The notes beneath the pieces are model-generated. The model did not search any database. It was not told the origin of the DNA and worked only from the letters and a program-made list of their open reading frames with translations. Of a stretch of 64,000 bases of DNA, positions 51,681-61,361 are shown one piece after another (position 1 is the stretch's first letter; each line of letters begins with the position of its first letter). Location of the stretch: contig NZ_JAQSIP010000004.1 of NCBI RefSeq assembly GCF_028649475.1, positions 310,001 through 374,000 of the forward strand, written 5' to 3'. Source of the DNA: Curvibacter cyanobacteriorum. Lineage in GTDB: Bacteria; Pseudomonadota; Gammaproteobacteria; Burkholderiales; Burkholderiaceae_C. The position numbers were made by a program, and so were the translations under genes.

Positions 51681-53651
51681 TCAAACGCCGTCCAGACGCA
51701 CTTGAATGGTGTTGCCTTGGTACAGCGGCGTGACCTTGCTGAAGCCAGCCACAGTGATGCTGTTGAACTGCCCCGATCGTACCCCTGCCGTCAGCACGGT
51801 CAGTGTGGTGCCCACGGCAGGGGTGTAACCCGAGAAGCTGATCTTCAGGTCGCCACCCTTGATCACCGCATTGCCCTTCACGGTCAAACCCCCTTGGGAG
51901 GCTGACTGCATCTGCAATTGCAGCGTGCCTGCCGCTTGGCTGTAGGCGCCACCGATGGCCAGTGAGCCCGCCGCGGTGCATTCCAGCGTGCCGCCCTTCA
52001 CAAACACGTCACCGGTGCCGAGGGCGGTCGTCGAGTCAGCGCCCAGCGTGCCTGCGCTCAACACCGTGCCGCCGCTGTAGCTGTTGGCGCCCGACAGGCG
52101 CAGGGTGCCGCTGCCCAGCTTGCTGAGCATGCCCTTGCCGGCGATGTCATTGCGCCAACTGTCCAAGGCGTTGAAGCCCCCGAGGCTGGCGTTCATGGTC
52201 ACGGTCACGTCGCCATTGAATTGACCGTAGCCATCGGCGGCCGCAAACAGGTTGAGGCGGCCCCAACCTTCGGGGTCATTGCCCAGGGGGTAGCCCGAAT
52301 CCAGCGCGGTGCTCTTCAGCACCACGCGGCGCTGGTCCGCCGTCAGGTAGGGCAGGCGGGTCTCCAGCAAGACCTCTGCCCCCTTGGGGACGGTGCTGGT
52401 CAGGCCGACAGGGTTGATCTGGCTGAAACCATAGGTCAGCCGTTGCCGGTAGCTGGCGCGGTTGCTGCTGTGGCTGGCAAACCGGTCGTAGTCCGCGTTG
52501 CTGCTGTCGTTTGTCTTGGGAGTGTGGGCGTAGGTGTTGAGCGCGTTGAAGTCGGCACTGCCTGTTTTGCGCTGCAGATAGGTCTGGGCCTGGTTGTAGG
52601 CGGCGCTCTTCACGGCGCTGCTGTAGTAGGGCACGCTGGACAGGTTGTAGGCCACGACAGCGGTGGCGTGCACACGGCCACCCATCACATCCAGGGGCGA
52701 ATGCATGCCTGACAGGATACGGTTTTCACCCATCTCCATGGCCCGTGTGAGCAGTTCCTGGTACCGCTGTGGCACCAGGTAGGCCATCGCCAGGGTGTCG
52801 CGCCACGCCTCTGCGGTGTGCCCGCTGGGAAAGCCGCCATCGGTGGCGGGGGTGCTGCTCTTGGCGGATTCCAGGGCCGGCACCACTTTCACATCGCTGC
52901 TCCAACGCCAGGGCCGCGCGTATTTGAAGAAGCGTTTGGGCGGCTCGGTCGAACCATCCGCGAGGGCGCCGATGAAGTCCACCGCCAGCCCCAGGTCTGC
53001 ATTGGTGCTCGAACCCACGCCCAAGTTGTTGCCGTTGTCGTTCACGGGCGCGCTCAAGGGCTGCATCGGATCCACGCTGACGATGGTCGTCGTTTGCTGA
53101 GCCCCTTGGCGCCAGAGGCTGGTCAGTGGCCCGAGGCCATCGCTGACGCTGTAACCCTTTTGGCGACGGTCATCCAGGTACGCGGCCAGGGCCTGTGCGG
53201 TGGTCCGGTTCTGGGTGACGGTTTTGACGTAGTTGATGTTGCCCGCGTGCACGGTGCTGTTCTTGACCGCACCGTCGGTGCTGTCGCCCGGGATGCCGGT
53301 CCACGGCGAGGCCGTGACCGCTGGACAGCCATTCGCTGCCGCCAAGGTCACCCCGGCATCCACGAGCAAGCTGGTGGGCGTCCAGAGGTCCAGAAAGCCT
53401 TGCAGCACGCGCACGCCGGCGTTGGTGGCCAAGGTCACATTGCAAGGGTTGCTGCGGCTGTTGGTGCTGCCCGTGTCGGCGTAGGCGGTGACCGAGGGCA
53501 CTGGCGCCGAATCGGCGGCGCCGATCCCGGTCGGTTCTGCAGGCAGAGGCAGGTTCAGTTCGGAACCACCGCCCCCGCAGGCCAGCAGCAAGGTGGTGGT
53601 CGACAGGGCAAGGATCAGGGGGCGCAATGCCCAGGTTGGTTTCAGGCTCAT
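51681..53651 (-). CDS. PAP2-family acid phosphatase lipoprotein with autotransporter-type beta repeat
   Basis: A 656-residue secreted lipoprotein. The signal ends in the lipobox LLLAC (Cys25) followed by a Gly run. The phosphatase signature is complete: Lys239-x6-Arg246-Pro247 (KRFFKYARP), PSGH at 275-278, and Arg311-x5-His317 with Asp321 (RILSGMHSPLD). From about residue 510 the tail is Gly/Ser/Thr-rich, with GTLRLSGANSYSGGTVLS, the autotransporter-associated beta-strand repeat, but no barrel domain follows. It should act on phosphate esters in the periplasm or at the surface. A vanadium haloperoxidase activity shares this fold and cannot be excluded. Confidence 0.85.
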   Translation of the reverse strand: MSLKPTWALRPLILALSTTTLLLACGGGGSELNLPLPAEPTGIGAADSAPVPSVTAYADTGSTNSRSNPCNVTLATNAGVRVLQGFLDLWTPTSLLVDAGVTLAAANGCPAVTASPWTGIPGDSTDGAVKNSTVHAGNINYVKTVTQNRTTAQALAAYLDDRRQKGYSVSDGLGPLTSLWRQGAQQTTTIVSVDPMQPLSAPVNDNGNNLGVGSSTNADLGLAVDFIGALADGSTEPPKRFFKYARPWRWSSDVKVVPALESAKSSTPATDGGFPSGHTAEAWRDTLAMAYLVPQRYQELLTRAMEMGENRILSGMHSPLDVMGGRVHATAVVAYNLSSVPYYSSAVKSAAYNQAQTYLQRKTGSADFNALNTYAHTPKTNDSSNADYDRFASHSSNRASYRQRLTYGFSQINPVGLTSTVPKGAEVLLETRLPYLTADQRRVVLKSTALDSGYPLGNDPEGWGRLNLFAAADGYGQFNGDVTVTMNASLGGFNALDSWRNDIAGKGMLSKLGSGTLRLSGANSYSGGTVLSAGTLGADSTTALGTGDVFVKGGTLECTAAGSLAIGGAYSQAAGTLQLQMQSASQGGLTVKGNAVIKGGDLKISFSGYTPAVGTTLTVLTAGVRSGQFNSITVAGFSKVTPLYQGNTIQVRLDGV

Positions 53652-54089
53652 GGCATGCCGTCAGGCTGGAGTTGTGAAAAGCCGGCGAGTTTTTCGAAGT
53701 CGCGTGACAACTTGAAGACGGCCTGGCTGACCCTGTCGTGCATGCGACAAGCGCTGCTTGCGTGCTGCGAGGCAGGGGCACTGGGCTGATGGTGGCGGTG
53801 GCGCGACCGACCTGACTTCACGGCTTGTGCGCTTTGGAGCTGCGGTGTCAAAGGCTCGGCGTCCGACCGGGGCCGCCCACGATCGCCCCCGTCCTGCAGG
53901 GGGCCAGGGTGCCTGTTCCGCTCCCTGCAAGGGTCGATCGGCACGGCCGGGCCAGGCCTCGGCCCCGCCGCCGCCGTGTGAGGCTGCGGCGCCACAACCC
54001 CTTCCGAGCGCCTGGACGCGGCTTGATGCCGCCCCAGCGCTGCCGCCAAAATGACACCTTGTGTTCATTGGCTGTTGTGAGGAGCATTC
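53652..54089. other. 438-base divergent intergenic region
   Basis: Between the PAP2 lipoprotein (-) and the DUF4394 lipoprotein (+). Open frames are GC artefacts without motif or ribosome site. It should hold both promoters, but no convincing -35/-10 pair stood out. Confidence 0.5.
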
Positions 54090-54962
54090 ATGATTGATCT
54101 GGCAAAGAGGGGCTTGTCCCTGGCGGCGGTGGCCGCAGCGGTGTCGGCCCTGTGGGGGTGTGCCAGTCCTCCCGCAGAGCCCGAAGGCCCCAAGCGGGCT
54201 GAGACCTTGCATGTCCTGACCCAGGACCTCCAATTGCTGACCCTCAACGCCGGGCAGCCAAGCCGGGTGCTGGCGCGCCAAACCGTCAAGGGCCTGCCCG
54301 CGGGCGACAGCCTGGTGGGCCTCGATTACCGCGTGGCCCGCGGCGTGCTGTTCACGCTGTCGCGCTCCGGTCGCCTCTACACCCTGGACGTGGCGTCGGG
54401 GCAGTTGAAGCCCTTCGGCGCGGCGCCGATCAGCCCGGCCCTGGAGGGAAGCGCGTTTGGCGTCGATTTCAACCCGGCCGCAGACCGCTTGCGGGTGGTC
54501 AGCAACACGGGGCAGAACCTGCGCCTGGTGCCCGACACCGGGGCGGTGGGGGCGGTCGATCCGGCCTTGCGGTTTGCGCCCGGCGACGCCCAGGCGGGCC
54601 AGGCGCCTGAACTGGTGGGCGCTGCCTACACCTACAACAAGAAGGACGACAAGCTGACCACCAACTACGCGCTGGACCGCCGCCAGGGCACCCTGGTGAC
54701 CCAGGGCTCGGTGGAGGGGCGCCAGCCGGTGGTGTCACCCAACACCGGGCTGTTGTACACGGTGGGGTCGCTGGGCCTGGGGCCGTTGCGCGACGCGGCG
54801 TTCGACATCGCGGACGTCAGTGGGGCGGCTTTTGCGGCGCTCAGCACCCCGGCCGACGCACGCACCCGCCTGTACGAGATCGATTTGTCGAGCGGCAAGG
54901 CGCGACGGATTGGCACCGTGGCCGACGGGGCACCCATCGTGGGCCTGGCGGTCGAGCCCTGA
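54090..54962 (+). CDS. DUF4394-type lipoprotein
   Basis: A 290-residue predicted lipoprotein. The signal peptide ends ALWGCASPP, making Cys24 the lipid site. The rest looks like repeated beta blades: LVGLDYRVARGVLFTLSRSGRLY, GSAFGVDFNPAADRLRVVSN, GAAYTYNKKDDKLTTNYALD and a final IVGLAVEP, the pattern of DUF4394, probably a beta propeller. Function is unknown. GAGGAGC precedes the ATG. It converges on the GGDEF/EAL gene with a 7-base gap. Confidence 0.85.
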   Translation: MIDLAKRGLSLAAVAAAVSALWGCASPPAEPEGPKRAETLHVLTQDLQLLTLNAGQPSRVLARQTVKGLPAGDSLVGLDYRVARGVLFTLSRSGRLYTLDVASGQLKPFGAAPISPALEGSAFGVDFNPAADRLRVVSNTGQNLRLVPDTGAVGAVDPALRFAPGDAQAGQAPELVGAAYTYNKKDDKLTTNYALDRRQGTLVTQGSVEGRQPVVSPNTGLLYTVGSLGLGPLRDAAFDIADVSGAAFAALSTPADARTRLYEIDLSSGKARRIGTVADGAPIVGLAVEP

Positions 54963-54969
54963 GCCGGCC

Positions 54970-57258
54970 TCAGCCGGGCGCGGCCGCTGTGGGCAGCAGG
55001 CGTGCCCGCAGCGCATCCAGCGGCAGCGGGCGGCTCAGCAGGTAGCCCTGGATCAGGCGGCCGCCGCAGGCCTGCACCACGTCGAGTTGGGTGGTGGTTT
55101 CGACCCCCTCGGTGATCACCTGCAGGCCCAGGTGGCGACCCAGGTCCATGATGGTGGCCAGGATGGCGCGCTCGCTGTCGCGCTGACCCAGTTCACGGAC
55201 AAAGGCGCGGTCGATCTTCAGTGTGGAGATGGGCAGGTCCTTGAGCAGGGACAGCGCAGAGTGGCCCTTGCCGAAGTCGTCCAGGCTGATGTCAAACCCC
55301 CGCTGGCGCAGCCGCGCCATGACCGCCATCACCTGCTCGGGTTGCTTCATGAGCAGGCTTTCCGTCAACTCCAGTGAGAGCTGATCCGGGCGCAGGCCAT
55401 GGGTCTGGACCAGGGCGGTCAGCTCGTCGGGCAGGGCCTCCCGGGTGAACTCCGGGGCCGCCATGTTGACGTGCACTTTGAGCTGCGGCAGGCCTGCTGC
55501 ACACAGGCTGGCCAGGTCCCGGCAGGCCTGGGCCACCACCCACTGGCCAATCTGCACGATCAAGTGGGTCTCCTCGGCCAGCGCAATGAACACGTCGGGC
55601 GGCACCAACTGCCCGTCCGGACGGCGCCAGCGGATCAGCGCTTCGATCGCGTGCGCCTGACCCGAGCCCTGGTCGAAGATCGGTTGGTAGACCAGAAACA
55701 GCTCCTGCCGGCGCAGCGCCTGGTGCAGGTCCTGGGCCATTTGCAGGCGCTGCATGAGGTGGGTTTGCTGCTCGGCCAGCGCGTGGGGGTTGGCTTCAGA
55801 GAAGAAGTCGCAACCGTCACGCCCGTTTTGTTTGATGCGGTACATGGCCGCGTCGGCGCTGCGCAGCAACTCGGGTGGCGTGCTGCCGTTTTCCGGGAAC
55901 AGGCTGATGCCCACGCTGGCGGTCAGGCTCAGCTCCACCCCCTCGTGCAGCATGGGCAGGCGTGCCGCCTGGCGCACCTGCTCGGCGACTTCGGCATAGC
56001 TTTGGCTCGGCGCGGCGGGCAGCAGCAGCGCGAACTCGTCACCGCCCAAGCGGCCGGCCACCGCACCCACCGGCGCCAGGCCTTGCAGGCGCTGGCCGAA
56101 CTCGCGCAGCACGGTGTTGCCCGCATCGTGGCCAAAAGCGTCGTTGATGGGCTTGAAGCGGTCGAGGTCGATGAACATCAGCGCAAAACCCTGGCCCTGG
56201 GCCTCGGCGTGGCGGCAACTGGCCCCCAGCACCTCGTAAAAATGGCGCCGGTTGGCCAGCCCGGTCAGGCCATCGACCTGGGACAACAGCAGCACGGTGG
56301 CTTGCTGCTCCAGCTTCTGGGCGGTCTGGGCCAGCAACGCGCCGATGGTGGCGGACAGCTTGGGCAGCAGCGCGTCGGGTTGGCGCGACAGGCTGCTGTA
56401 GAACTCCAGCACGCCGGGCCGGTGCTCCGAGCCGTCGCCGGTCACATAGGTCACCGGGAACACATAGCCCGACCACAGGCGGTTCTGGCGCGCGCTGGCG
56501 CGGCGCAGGAACTGGTGGTCGTCGGCCATGTCGTCGATCCAGCGGCCTTGGCCGGTTTGCCACACCTGGCCCACCAGGCCCTGGCCGGGGCGCATCTTCA
56601 GGGCCTGGCTGGCGCTGCTGAAGGCTTTCATGTCGTGGTCGGGGTGGTGCCAGAACTGGTGGCAGGCCAGCTGGGGTTCGCCTTCCCGGCCCGGCTCGAG
56701 GGCCCAGTAGGCGCCCCATTCCCAGCCCAGGCTGCGGCACACCAGCTGGATCACGTTGAGGATGGCGCTGCCCAGCGAGTGCGAGCCGATCAGAAACTCG
56801 GTCAACTCGAAGCCCAGCCGCTCGCGCACCTGGGCGTGTTTGAGTTCGGTGATGTCCTGCACCACGCCGCGCAGGTGGCCCGGCTGGTCGGGCGCCATCG
56901 GCAGGCTGGCCCAACGCAGCCAGCGCATGCCCTGGGTTTCGCTGATGACGCGCAGCTCCAGCTGGAAGGGCAGGGGCTGGGGGTCGTTGAGGCGCGGCAA
57001 CAGGCGCAGCAGGTCGTCCGCCACCACATGCACCAGGCGCTCGTCGAGCGCCTGGGGCGGGCCTGCGGGGGTGTCCAGGTACTGCGCGGCCATGGGGCTG
57101 AGGCTCAGTTGCCGCAGGCGCCGGTCGTAGGCCCACACACCAAAGCCCGCCGCCACCTCCAGCGAGCGGTCAAGCGCGCAGGCCATGGCCCCCTCGGTGG
57201 CGGCTTGCAGGGCGCGCGACTCGGGCGGCTGTGGGGGCAGGTGGGCGGACATCGTCAT
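54970..57258 (-). CDS. PAS-GAF-GGDEF-EAL cyclic-di-GMP signalling protein
   Basis: A 762-residue protein that makes and/or breaks cyclic-di-GMP. A PAS-like part (residues about 30-150) and a GAF-like part (about 160-310) lead to a GGDEF domain with intact RLGGDEFALLLPA and an EAL domain with AIEALIRWRRPDG, LELTESLL, LDDFGKGHSAL and QGYLLSRPLP. In loop 6 the usual DDFGTG reads DDFGKG. Both active sites otherwise look complete, so the balance of the two activities is unknown. No membrane helix is seen; ATG 57258 is preferred over a start 153 bases upstream. Confidence 0.88.
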   Translation of the reverse strand: MTMSAHLPPQPPESRALQAATEGAMACALDRSLEVAAGFGVWAYDRRLRQLSLSPMAAQYLDTPAGPPQALDERLVHVVADDLLRLLPRLNDPQPLPFQLELRVISETQGMRWLRWASLPMAPDQPGHLRGVVQDITELKHAQVRERLGFELTEFLIGSHSLGSAILNVIQLVCRSLGWEWGAYWALEPGREGEPQLACHQFWHHPDHDMKAFSSASQALKMRPGQGLVGQVWQTGQGRWIDDMADDHQFLRRASARQNRLWSGYVFPVTYVTGDGSEHRPGVLEFYSSLSRQPDALLPKLSATIGALLAQTAQKLEQQATVLLLSQVDGLTGLANRRHFYEVLGASCRHAEAQGQGFALMFIDLDRFKPINDAFGHDAGNTVLREFGQRLQGLAPVGAVAGRLGGDEFALLLPAAPSQSYAEVAEQVRQAARLPMLHEGVELSLTASVGISLFPENGSTPPELLRSADAAMYRIKQNGRDGCDFFSEANPHALAEQQTHLMQRLQMAQDLHQALRRQELFLVYQPIFDQGSGQAHAIEALIRWRRPDGQLVPPDVFIALAEETHLIVQIGQWVVAQACRDLASLCAAGLPQLKVHVNMAAPEFTREALPDELTALVQTHGLRPDQLSLELTESLLMKQPEQVMAVMARLRQRGFDISLDDFGKGHSALSLLKDLPISTLKIDRAFVRELGQRDSERAILATIMDLGRHLGLQVITEGVETTTQLDVVQACGGRLIQGYLLSRPLPLDALRARLLPTAAAPG

Positions 57259-57466
57259 GGCAGCAAAGGGAAGCCAACGCAGCAGGTTTCGTGCCGGTGA
57301 GGCGCCATCGGGCCGGCGGCTGCCCCAGGGTAGTGCAATTTGGCTGGGCGATCGCGGATGTGATCTGTTTTGGTGCCTGATTTGGGGTCTGTTGGCTTGC
57401 TTGTGGTGCATTGAGCCTTGATTTGGTGCATTCGCCGGTCGGCTGTGGCCCTCCTAGAATCCCTCC

Positions 57467-58513
57467 ATGGTCAAGCCCACCGATTCGACAGCCCTTCCCA
57501 CGCCCAAACGCAGTCGCCGTGGCAGTGGGGCGGTCACGCTTCACGATGTGGCCCGGTTGGCCGCGGTGGCCCCCATCACGGCGTCGCGCGCCCTGAACAC
57601 CCCCGACCAGGTGTCCCCCGAGGTGCGGCAGCGCGTGGCCGAGGCCGTTGCGGCCCTGGGCTATGTGCGCAACCACCAGGCGGGCGCGTTGGCGTCGGCG
57701 CGCAGCCGCTTGGTGGCGGCCGTGGTGCCCACGCTGTCCGGGCCGGTGTTTGGCCCCATGTTGCAAGCGCTGACCGAGGCCCTGGCGGGGCAGGGCTACC
57801 AGCTCATGCTGGGGCAGAGCGGCTATGTCGATTCGCGCGAGGACGCCTTGCTCGACGCCATCATCGGGCGCCGCCCGGACGGCATCGTGCTGACGGGGGT
57901 GATGCGTTCGCCCGAGGGGCGCCGTCGCTTGTTGGCCTGTGGCATCCCGGTGGTGGAAACCTGGGACCTGAGCCCCGATCCTCTGGACCTGCTGGTGGGT
58001 TTTTCACACGCCGAGGTGGGGCGCGCCGTGGCCCGCTTCCTGGCCGCACGGGGCCGTCGCCAGTTGGCCGTGGTGGCGGGCGATGACGAGCGCTCGCAAC
58101 GCCGCGAGCAGGCCTTCTGCCGGGCCGCGGCCGAGCTCGGTTTGCCACAGGTCCGGGTGATCCGCGTGCCGGCCCCCACCACCTTGCAAAGCGGACGCCG
58201 GGCCCTGGCCCAATGGTGCGCGGAGGGCCCGCCCGTCGAGGCCGTGTTCTGCAGCTCGGACCTGCTGGCGCTGGGCGTGCTGACCGAGGCGCAGGCGCGC
58301 GGCCTGTCGGTGCCGCAGGCCTTGGCGGTGGTCGGCTTTGGTGACCAGGACTTTGCCGCCGACCTCAACCCCGCGCTGAGCTCGGTGCGCATCGACGGCC
58401 AGGCCATGGGCCGCCAGGCGGCGCAGTGGGTGGTCGACCGCGCCGAGGGGCGGGCCATTGCCGAGCGCGTGGTGGACCTGGGCTTTTCCTTGATCGAACG
58501 CAGCAGCACCTGA
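57467..58513 (+). CDS. LacI-family transcriptional regulator
   Basis: A 348-residue repressor. The N-terminal helix-turn-helix VTLHDVARLAAVAPITASRALN and hinge (LGYVRNHQAGALAS) are followed by a sugar-binding domain. It lies directly before glucarate dehydratase, whose promoter contains a perfect palindrome of LacI-operator type, so control of aldarate use is likely. A gluconate/glucarate-type ligand is inferred. A -10-like TAGAAT sits only seven bases before the ATG, so the message may be nearly leaderless. Confidence 0.9.
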   Translation: MVKPTDSTALPTPKRSRRGSGAVTLHDVARLAAVAPITASRALNTPDQVSPEVRQRVAEAVAALGYVRNHQAGALASARSRLVAAVVPTLSGPVFGPMLQALTEALAGQGYQLMLGQSGYVDSREDALLDAIIGRRPDGIVLTGVMRSPEGRRRLLACGIPVVETWDLSPDPLDLLVGFSHAEVGRAVARFLAARGRRQLAVVAGDDERSQRREQAFCRAAAELGLPQVRVIRVPAPTTLQSGRRALAQWCAEGPPVEAVFCSSDLLALGVLTEAQARGLSVPQALAVVGFGDQDFAADLNPALSSVRIDGQAMGRQAAQWVVDRAEGRAIAERVVDLGFSLIERSST

Positions 58514-58539
58514 GGCGACCCCATGGGGACGGATCGCCT
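58513..58539 (+). terminator. Hairpin after the LacI-family gene
   Basis: AGGCGA (58513-58518) pairs with TCGCCT (58534-58539), and the loop contains a CCCCATGGGG palindrome. No T-run follows. It may limit read-through into gudD, which has its own promoter. Confidence 0.35.
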
Positions 58540-58548
58540 GGCTCTGCC

Positions 58549-58577
58549 TTGACGGGGTCATTTGGTAGCGCTACCAT
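58549..58577 (+). promoter_or_regulatory. gudD promoter with LacI-type operator
   Basis: TTGACG (58549-58554), a 17-base spacer and TACCAT (58572-58577) form a good sigma-70 promoter. TGGTAGCGCTACCA (58563-58576), a perfect 14-bp palindrome of the LacI operator type with central CG, covers the -10. The regulator encoded just upstream is the likely repressor. Confidence 0.7.
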
Positions 58578-58610
58578 TTGCGCTTTCAAGACCCCATTGA
58601 CGAGACTTTC

Positions 58611-59942
58611 ATGGCGCACTCCACCCCTGTCATCACCGAACTTCGCGTGATTCCCGTTGCCGGCCGCGACAGCATGCTGCTCAACCTGAGCGGCGCACAC
58701 GGCCCGTTTTTCACGCGCAACCTGCTGTTGCTGACCGACAGTTCGGGCCGCACCGGGGTGGGCGAGGTGCCGGGCGGCGAGAAAATCCGCCAAACCCTGG
58801 AGGACGCGCGTCCCCTGGTGGTGGGCCAGCCCCTGGGCTCGCAGCAGCGCATCCTGCAGCAGGTACAACAGCAGTTCGCCGACCGCGACAGCGGCGGTCG
58901 CGGCCTGCAGACCTTTGACCTGCGCACCACCATCCACGCGGTCACGGCCATCGAGTCGGCCTTGCTCGACTTGCTGGGGCAGTTCCTCGAGGTGCCGGTG
59001 GCGGCCTTGCTGGGCGAGGGCCAGCAGCGGACGTCGGTGGAGATGCTGGGCTACCTGTTCTACGTGGGTGACCGCCGCAAGACCGACTTGCCCTACGCCA
59101 GCGAGCCCGACGCAGACAACGCCTGGTCGCGCGTGCGCCACGAGGCTGCCATGACCCCCGAGGCCATCGTGCGCCTGGCCGAGGCCGCCCGTGAGCGCTA
59201 TGGCTTCAACGACTTCAAGCTCAAGGGCGGCGTGTTGCGCGGTGAGGCCGAGATCGAGGCGGTGCGGGCCCTGCACGAACGCTTCCCGCAAGCGCGCGTC
59301 ACGCTCGACCCGAATGGCGGTTGGCTGCTGAAGGATGCCGTGCGCCTGATGCGCGACCTACGCGGCGTGGTGGCCTATGCCGAAGACCCCTGCGGCGCCG
59401 AAGAAGGCTTCTCGGGCCGCGAGGTGATGGCCGAGTTCCGCCGGGCCACCGGCCTGCCCACCGCGACCAACATGATCGCCACCGACTGGCGCCAGATGAG
59501 CCACGCGCTGGCGCTGCAATCGGTCGACATCCCGCTGGCCGACCCGCATTTCTGGACCATGGCCGGCTCGGTGCGCGTGGCGCAAACCTGCCGCGACTGG
59601 GGCCTGACCTGGGGCTCGCATTCGAACAACCACTTTGACGTGTCGCTGGCCATGTTCACCCATGTGGGGGCCGCCGCCCCGGGTCAGGTCACGGCCATCG
59701 ACACCCACTGGATCTGGCAGGACGGCCAGCGCCTCACGAAGGAACCGCTGCAAATCGTCAACGGCCATGTGCAAGTGCCCCAGAAGCCGGGCCTGGGTGT
59801 TGACCTGGACATGGTTGAAGTGGAAAAAGCCCATCAGCTCTACCTGCAGCACGGCCTGGGCTCGCGCGACGATGCCATGGCCATGCAGTACCTGATCCCG
59901 GGTTGGCAGTTCAACCCCAAGCGCCCGGCGCTGGACCGCTGA
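58611..59942 (+). CDS. gudD: Glucarate dehydratase
   Basis: A 443-residue enolase-superfamily enzyme that removes water from D-glucarate (and usually L-idarate) to give 5-keto-4-deoxyglucarate. Active-site pieces: the KxK base in NDFKLKGGV, metal ligands in [19 protein letters not shown] and [10 protein letters not shown], and the His-containing [15 protein letters not shown]. No aldolase or transporter gene for the pathway is next to it in this window. ATG 58611 gives the normal N-terminus [17 protein letters not shown]. Confidence 0.95.
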   Translation: MAHSTPVITELRVIPVAGRDSMLLNLSGAHGPFFTRNLLLLTDSSGRTGVGEVPGGEKIRQTLEDARPLVVGQPLGSQQRILQQVQQQFADRDSGGRGLQTFDLRTTIHAVTAIESALLDLLGQFLEVPVAALLGEGQQRTSVEMLGYLFYVGDRRKTDLPYASEPDADNAWSRVRHEAAMTPEAIVRLAEAARERYGFNDFKLKGGVLRGEAEIEAVRALHERFPQARVTLDPNGGWLLKDAVRLMRDLRGVVAYAEDPCGAEEGFSGREVMAEFRRATGLPTATNMIATDWRQMSHALALQSVDIPLADPHFWTMAGSVRVAQTCRDWGLTWGSHSNNHFDVSLAMFTHVGAAAPGQVTAIDTHWIWQDGQRLTKEPLQIVNGHVQVPQKPGLGVDLDMVEVEKAHQLYLQHGLGSRDDAMAMQYLIPGWQFNPKRPALDR

Positions 59943-60023
59943 GCGCTGCGGGCGCCGCCCCCAGCGCCAAAACCGCCTGACCGAGGCCATGTCGGCGGGC
60001 GCTGGTCATGAGGCCGACACGGA

Positions 60024-60054
60024 CGAGGCTCCCAATGGAGCCTCGTTCGCTTTT
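60024..60054 (+). terminator. Intrinsic terminator after gudD
   Basis: CGAGGCTCC (60024-60032) pairs with GGAGCCTCG (60037-60045), a perfect 9-bp stem with loop CAAT, followed by TTCGCTTTT. It lies 80 bases after gudD and overlaps two possible upstream start codons of the next gene, which argues for that gene's later start. Confidence 0.75.
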
Positions 60055-60073
60055 GGCCCCGCCCCGCTTGCCC

Positions 60074-61315
60074 ATGCCCGCTGGTTTTTCGCTTTTGATG
60101 GCCGCCCAGTTCACATCGTCCTGGGCCGACAACGCCTTGCTGCTGGTCACCATGGCGCTGTTGCAGGAGCAGGGCTGGCCGGCCTGGTGGGCGCCGCTGC
60201 TGAAGTTCGCTTTCACGCTCTCCTATGTGCTGCTGGCACCGGTGGCGGGCCCCTTGGCCGACGCCATGCCCAAGGCCCGGCTCATGGCCTGGATGAACGC
60301 GCTCAAGTTGCTGGGCGTGATAGGCCTGCTCGCCGGGGTGCACCCCTTGCTCGCTTTTGCCGTCGTGGGGCTGGGTGCCGCGGGCTATGCGCCGGCCAAG
60401 TACGGCCTGGTGACCGAGTTGGTCCCGGGCCCCAAGCTGGTGGTGGCCAACAGTTGGATCGAGATCTCGATGGTGGGCGCCGCCTTGCTGGGGGCGGTGG
60501 GCGGCGGTGGCTTGCTCAGTGCCTGGTGGTGCGAGGCGACCGCGGTGCAGGCCCTGCGGCAGGGCCTGCGCGACGCCGGGCTGCCGCTGGACTCGGCGTT
60601 CACGCCGTCCTTGGTCTTGCTGTGGGGCGTGTACGGCTTGGCGGCGGCGCTGCAATCGGGCGTGCCCGACAGCGGGGCGCGCTACGCGCAGCGGTCCATC
60701 CACCCCGTCGCCTTGTGGCGCGACTTTGTGCACAGCAACCGCTTGCTGTGGCGCGACCCCGATGGCGGCTTGTCGCTGGCCGTGACCACCTTGTTCTGGG
60801 GGGTGGGCGCGACGCTGCAGTTCGCGGTGCTGCGCTGGGCCCAGGAGGCCCTGACCCTGCCCTTGAACCAGGCGGCCTACTTGCAGGCCGTGGTGGCCGT
60901 GGGCGTGGTGGTGGGCGCGGGGCTGGCGGGACACCGCATTGGCCTGCACCAGGCGCGGCGGGTGCTGCCGCTGGGGGTGCTGCTGGGTGGTTTGATTGCC
61001 TTGATCGCCTGCACCGACCACTTCCTGGTGGCGCTGGCCTTGCTGGCCGTGGTCGGGGCGGTGGGGGGGCTGTTGGTGGTGCCCATGAACGCCTTGCTGC
61101 AGCACCGTGGACACACCTTGCTGACGGCGGGGCGCTCGATTGCCGTGCAGGGCTACAACGAGAACCTGAGCATCTTGGTGATGCTGGCGGCCTATGCGGG
61201 GTTGCTGGCCTGGGAGCTGCCGGTGCTGCCTTTGATGGCAGGCTTTGGGCTGACCATTGCGCTGTGCATGGCGCTGCTGTGGCAGCGCTCGCGGCGCCTC
61301 AGCGCGACGCACTGA
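60074..61315 (+). CDS. lplT: LplT-like lysophospholipid transporter (MFS)
   Basis: A 413-residue major-facilitator protein with about 12 membrane helices. The start PAGFSLLMAAQFTSSWADNALL and the ALLQEQGWPAWWAPLLKF segment are typical of LplT, which flips lysophospholipids inward for re-acylation. In enterobacteria lplT neighbours the acyltransferase gene aas; none is adjacent here. Starts at 60008 and 60035 lie before or inside the gudD terminator hairpin, so 60074 is preferred, though its ribosome site is weak. Confidence 0.83.
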   Translation: MPAGFSLLMAAQFTSSWADNALLLVTMALLQEQGWPAWWAPLLKFAFTLSYVLLAPVAGPLADAMPKARLMAWMNALKLLGVIGLLAGVHPLLAFAVVGLGAAGYAPAKYGLVTELVPGPKLVVANSWIEISMVGAALLGAVGGGGLLSAWWCEATAVQALRQGLRDAGLPLDSAFTPSLVLLWGVYGLAAALQSGVPDSGARYAQRSIHPVALWRDFVHSNRLLWRDPDGGLSLAVTTLFWGVGATLQFAVLRWAQEALTLPLNQAAYLQAVVAVGVVVGAGLAGHRIGLHQARRVLPLGVLLGGLIALIACTDHFLVALALLAVVGAVGGLLVVPMNALLQHRGHTLLTAGRSIAVQGYNENLSILVMLAAYAGLLAWELPVLPLMAGFGLTIALCMALLWQRSRRLSATH

Positions 61316-61361
61316 GCCTGTTCAGCGCGTTCAACGCGGGGGCGGTGAGCGAGCTGGCTCC

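Noticed and set aside
60008-60073. Earlier starts for lplT at 60008 and 60035
   Set aside because: They lie before or within the gudD terminator hairpin, and the extra residues do not look like the family N-terminus.
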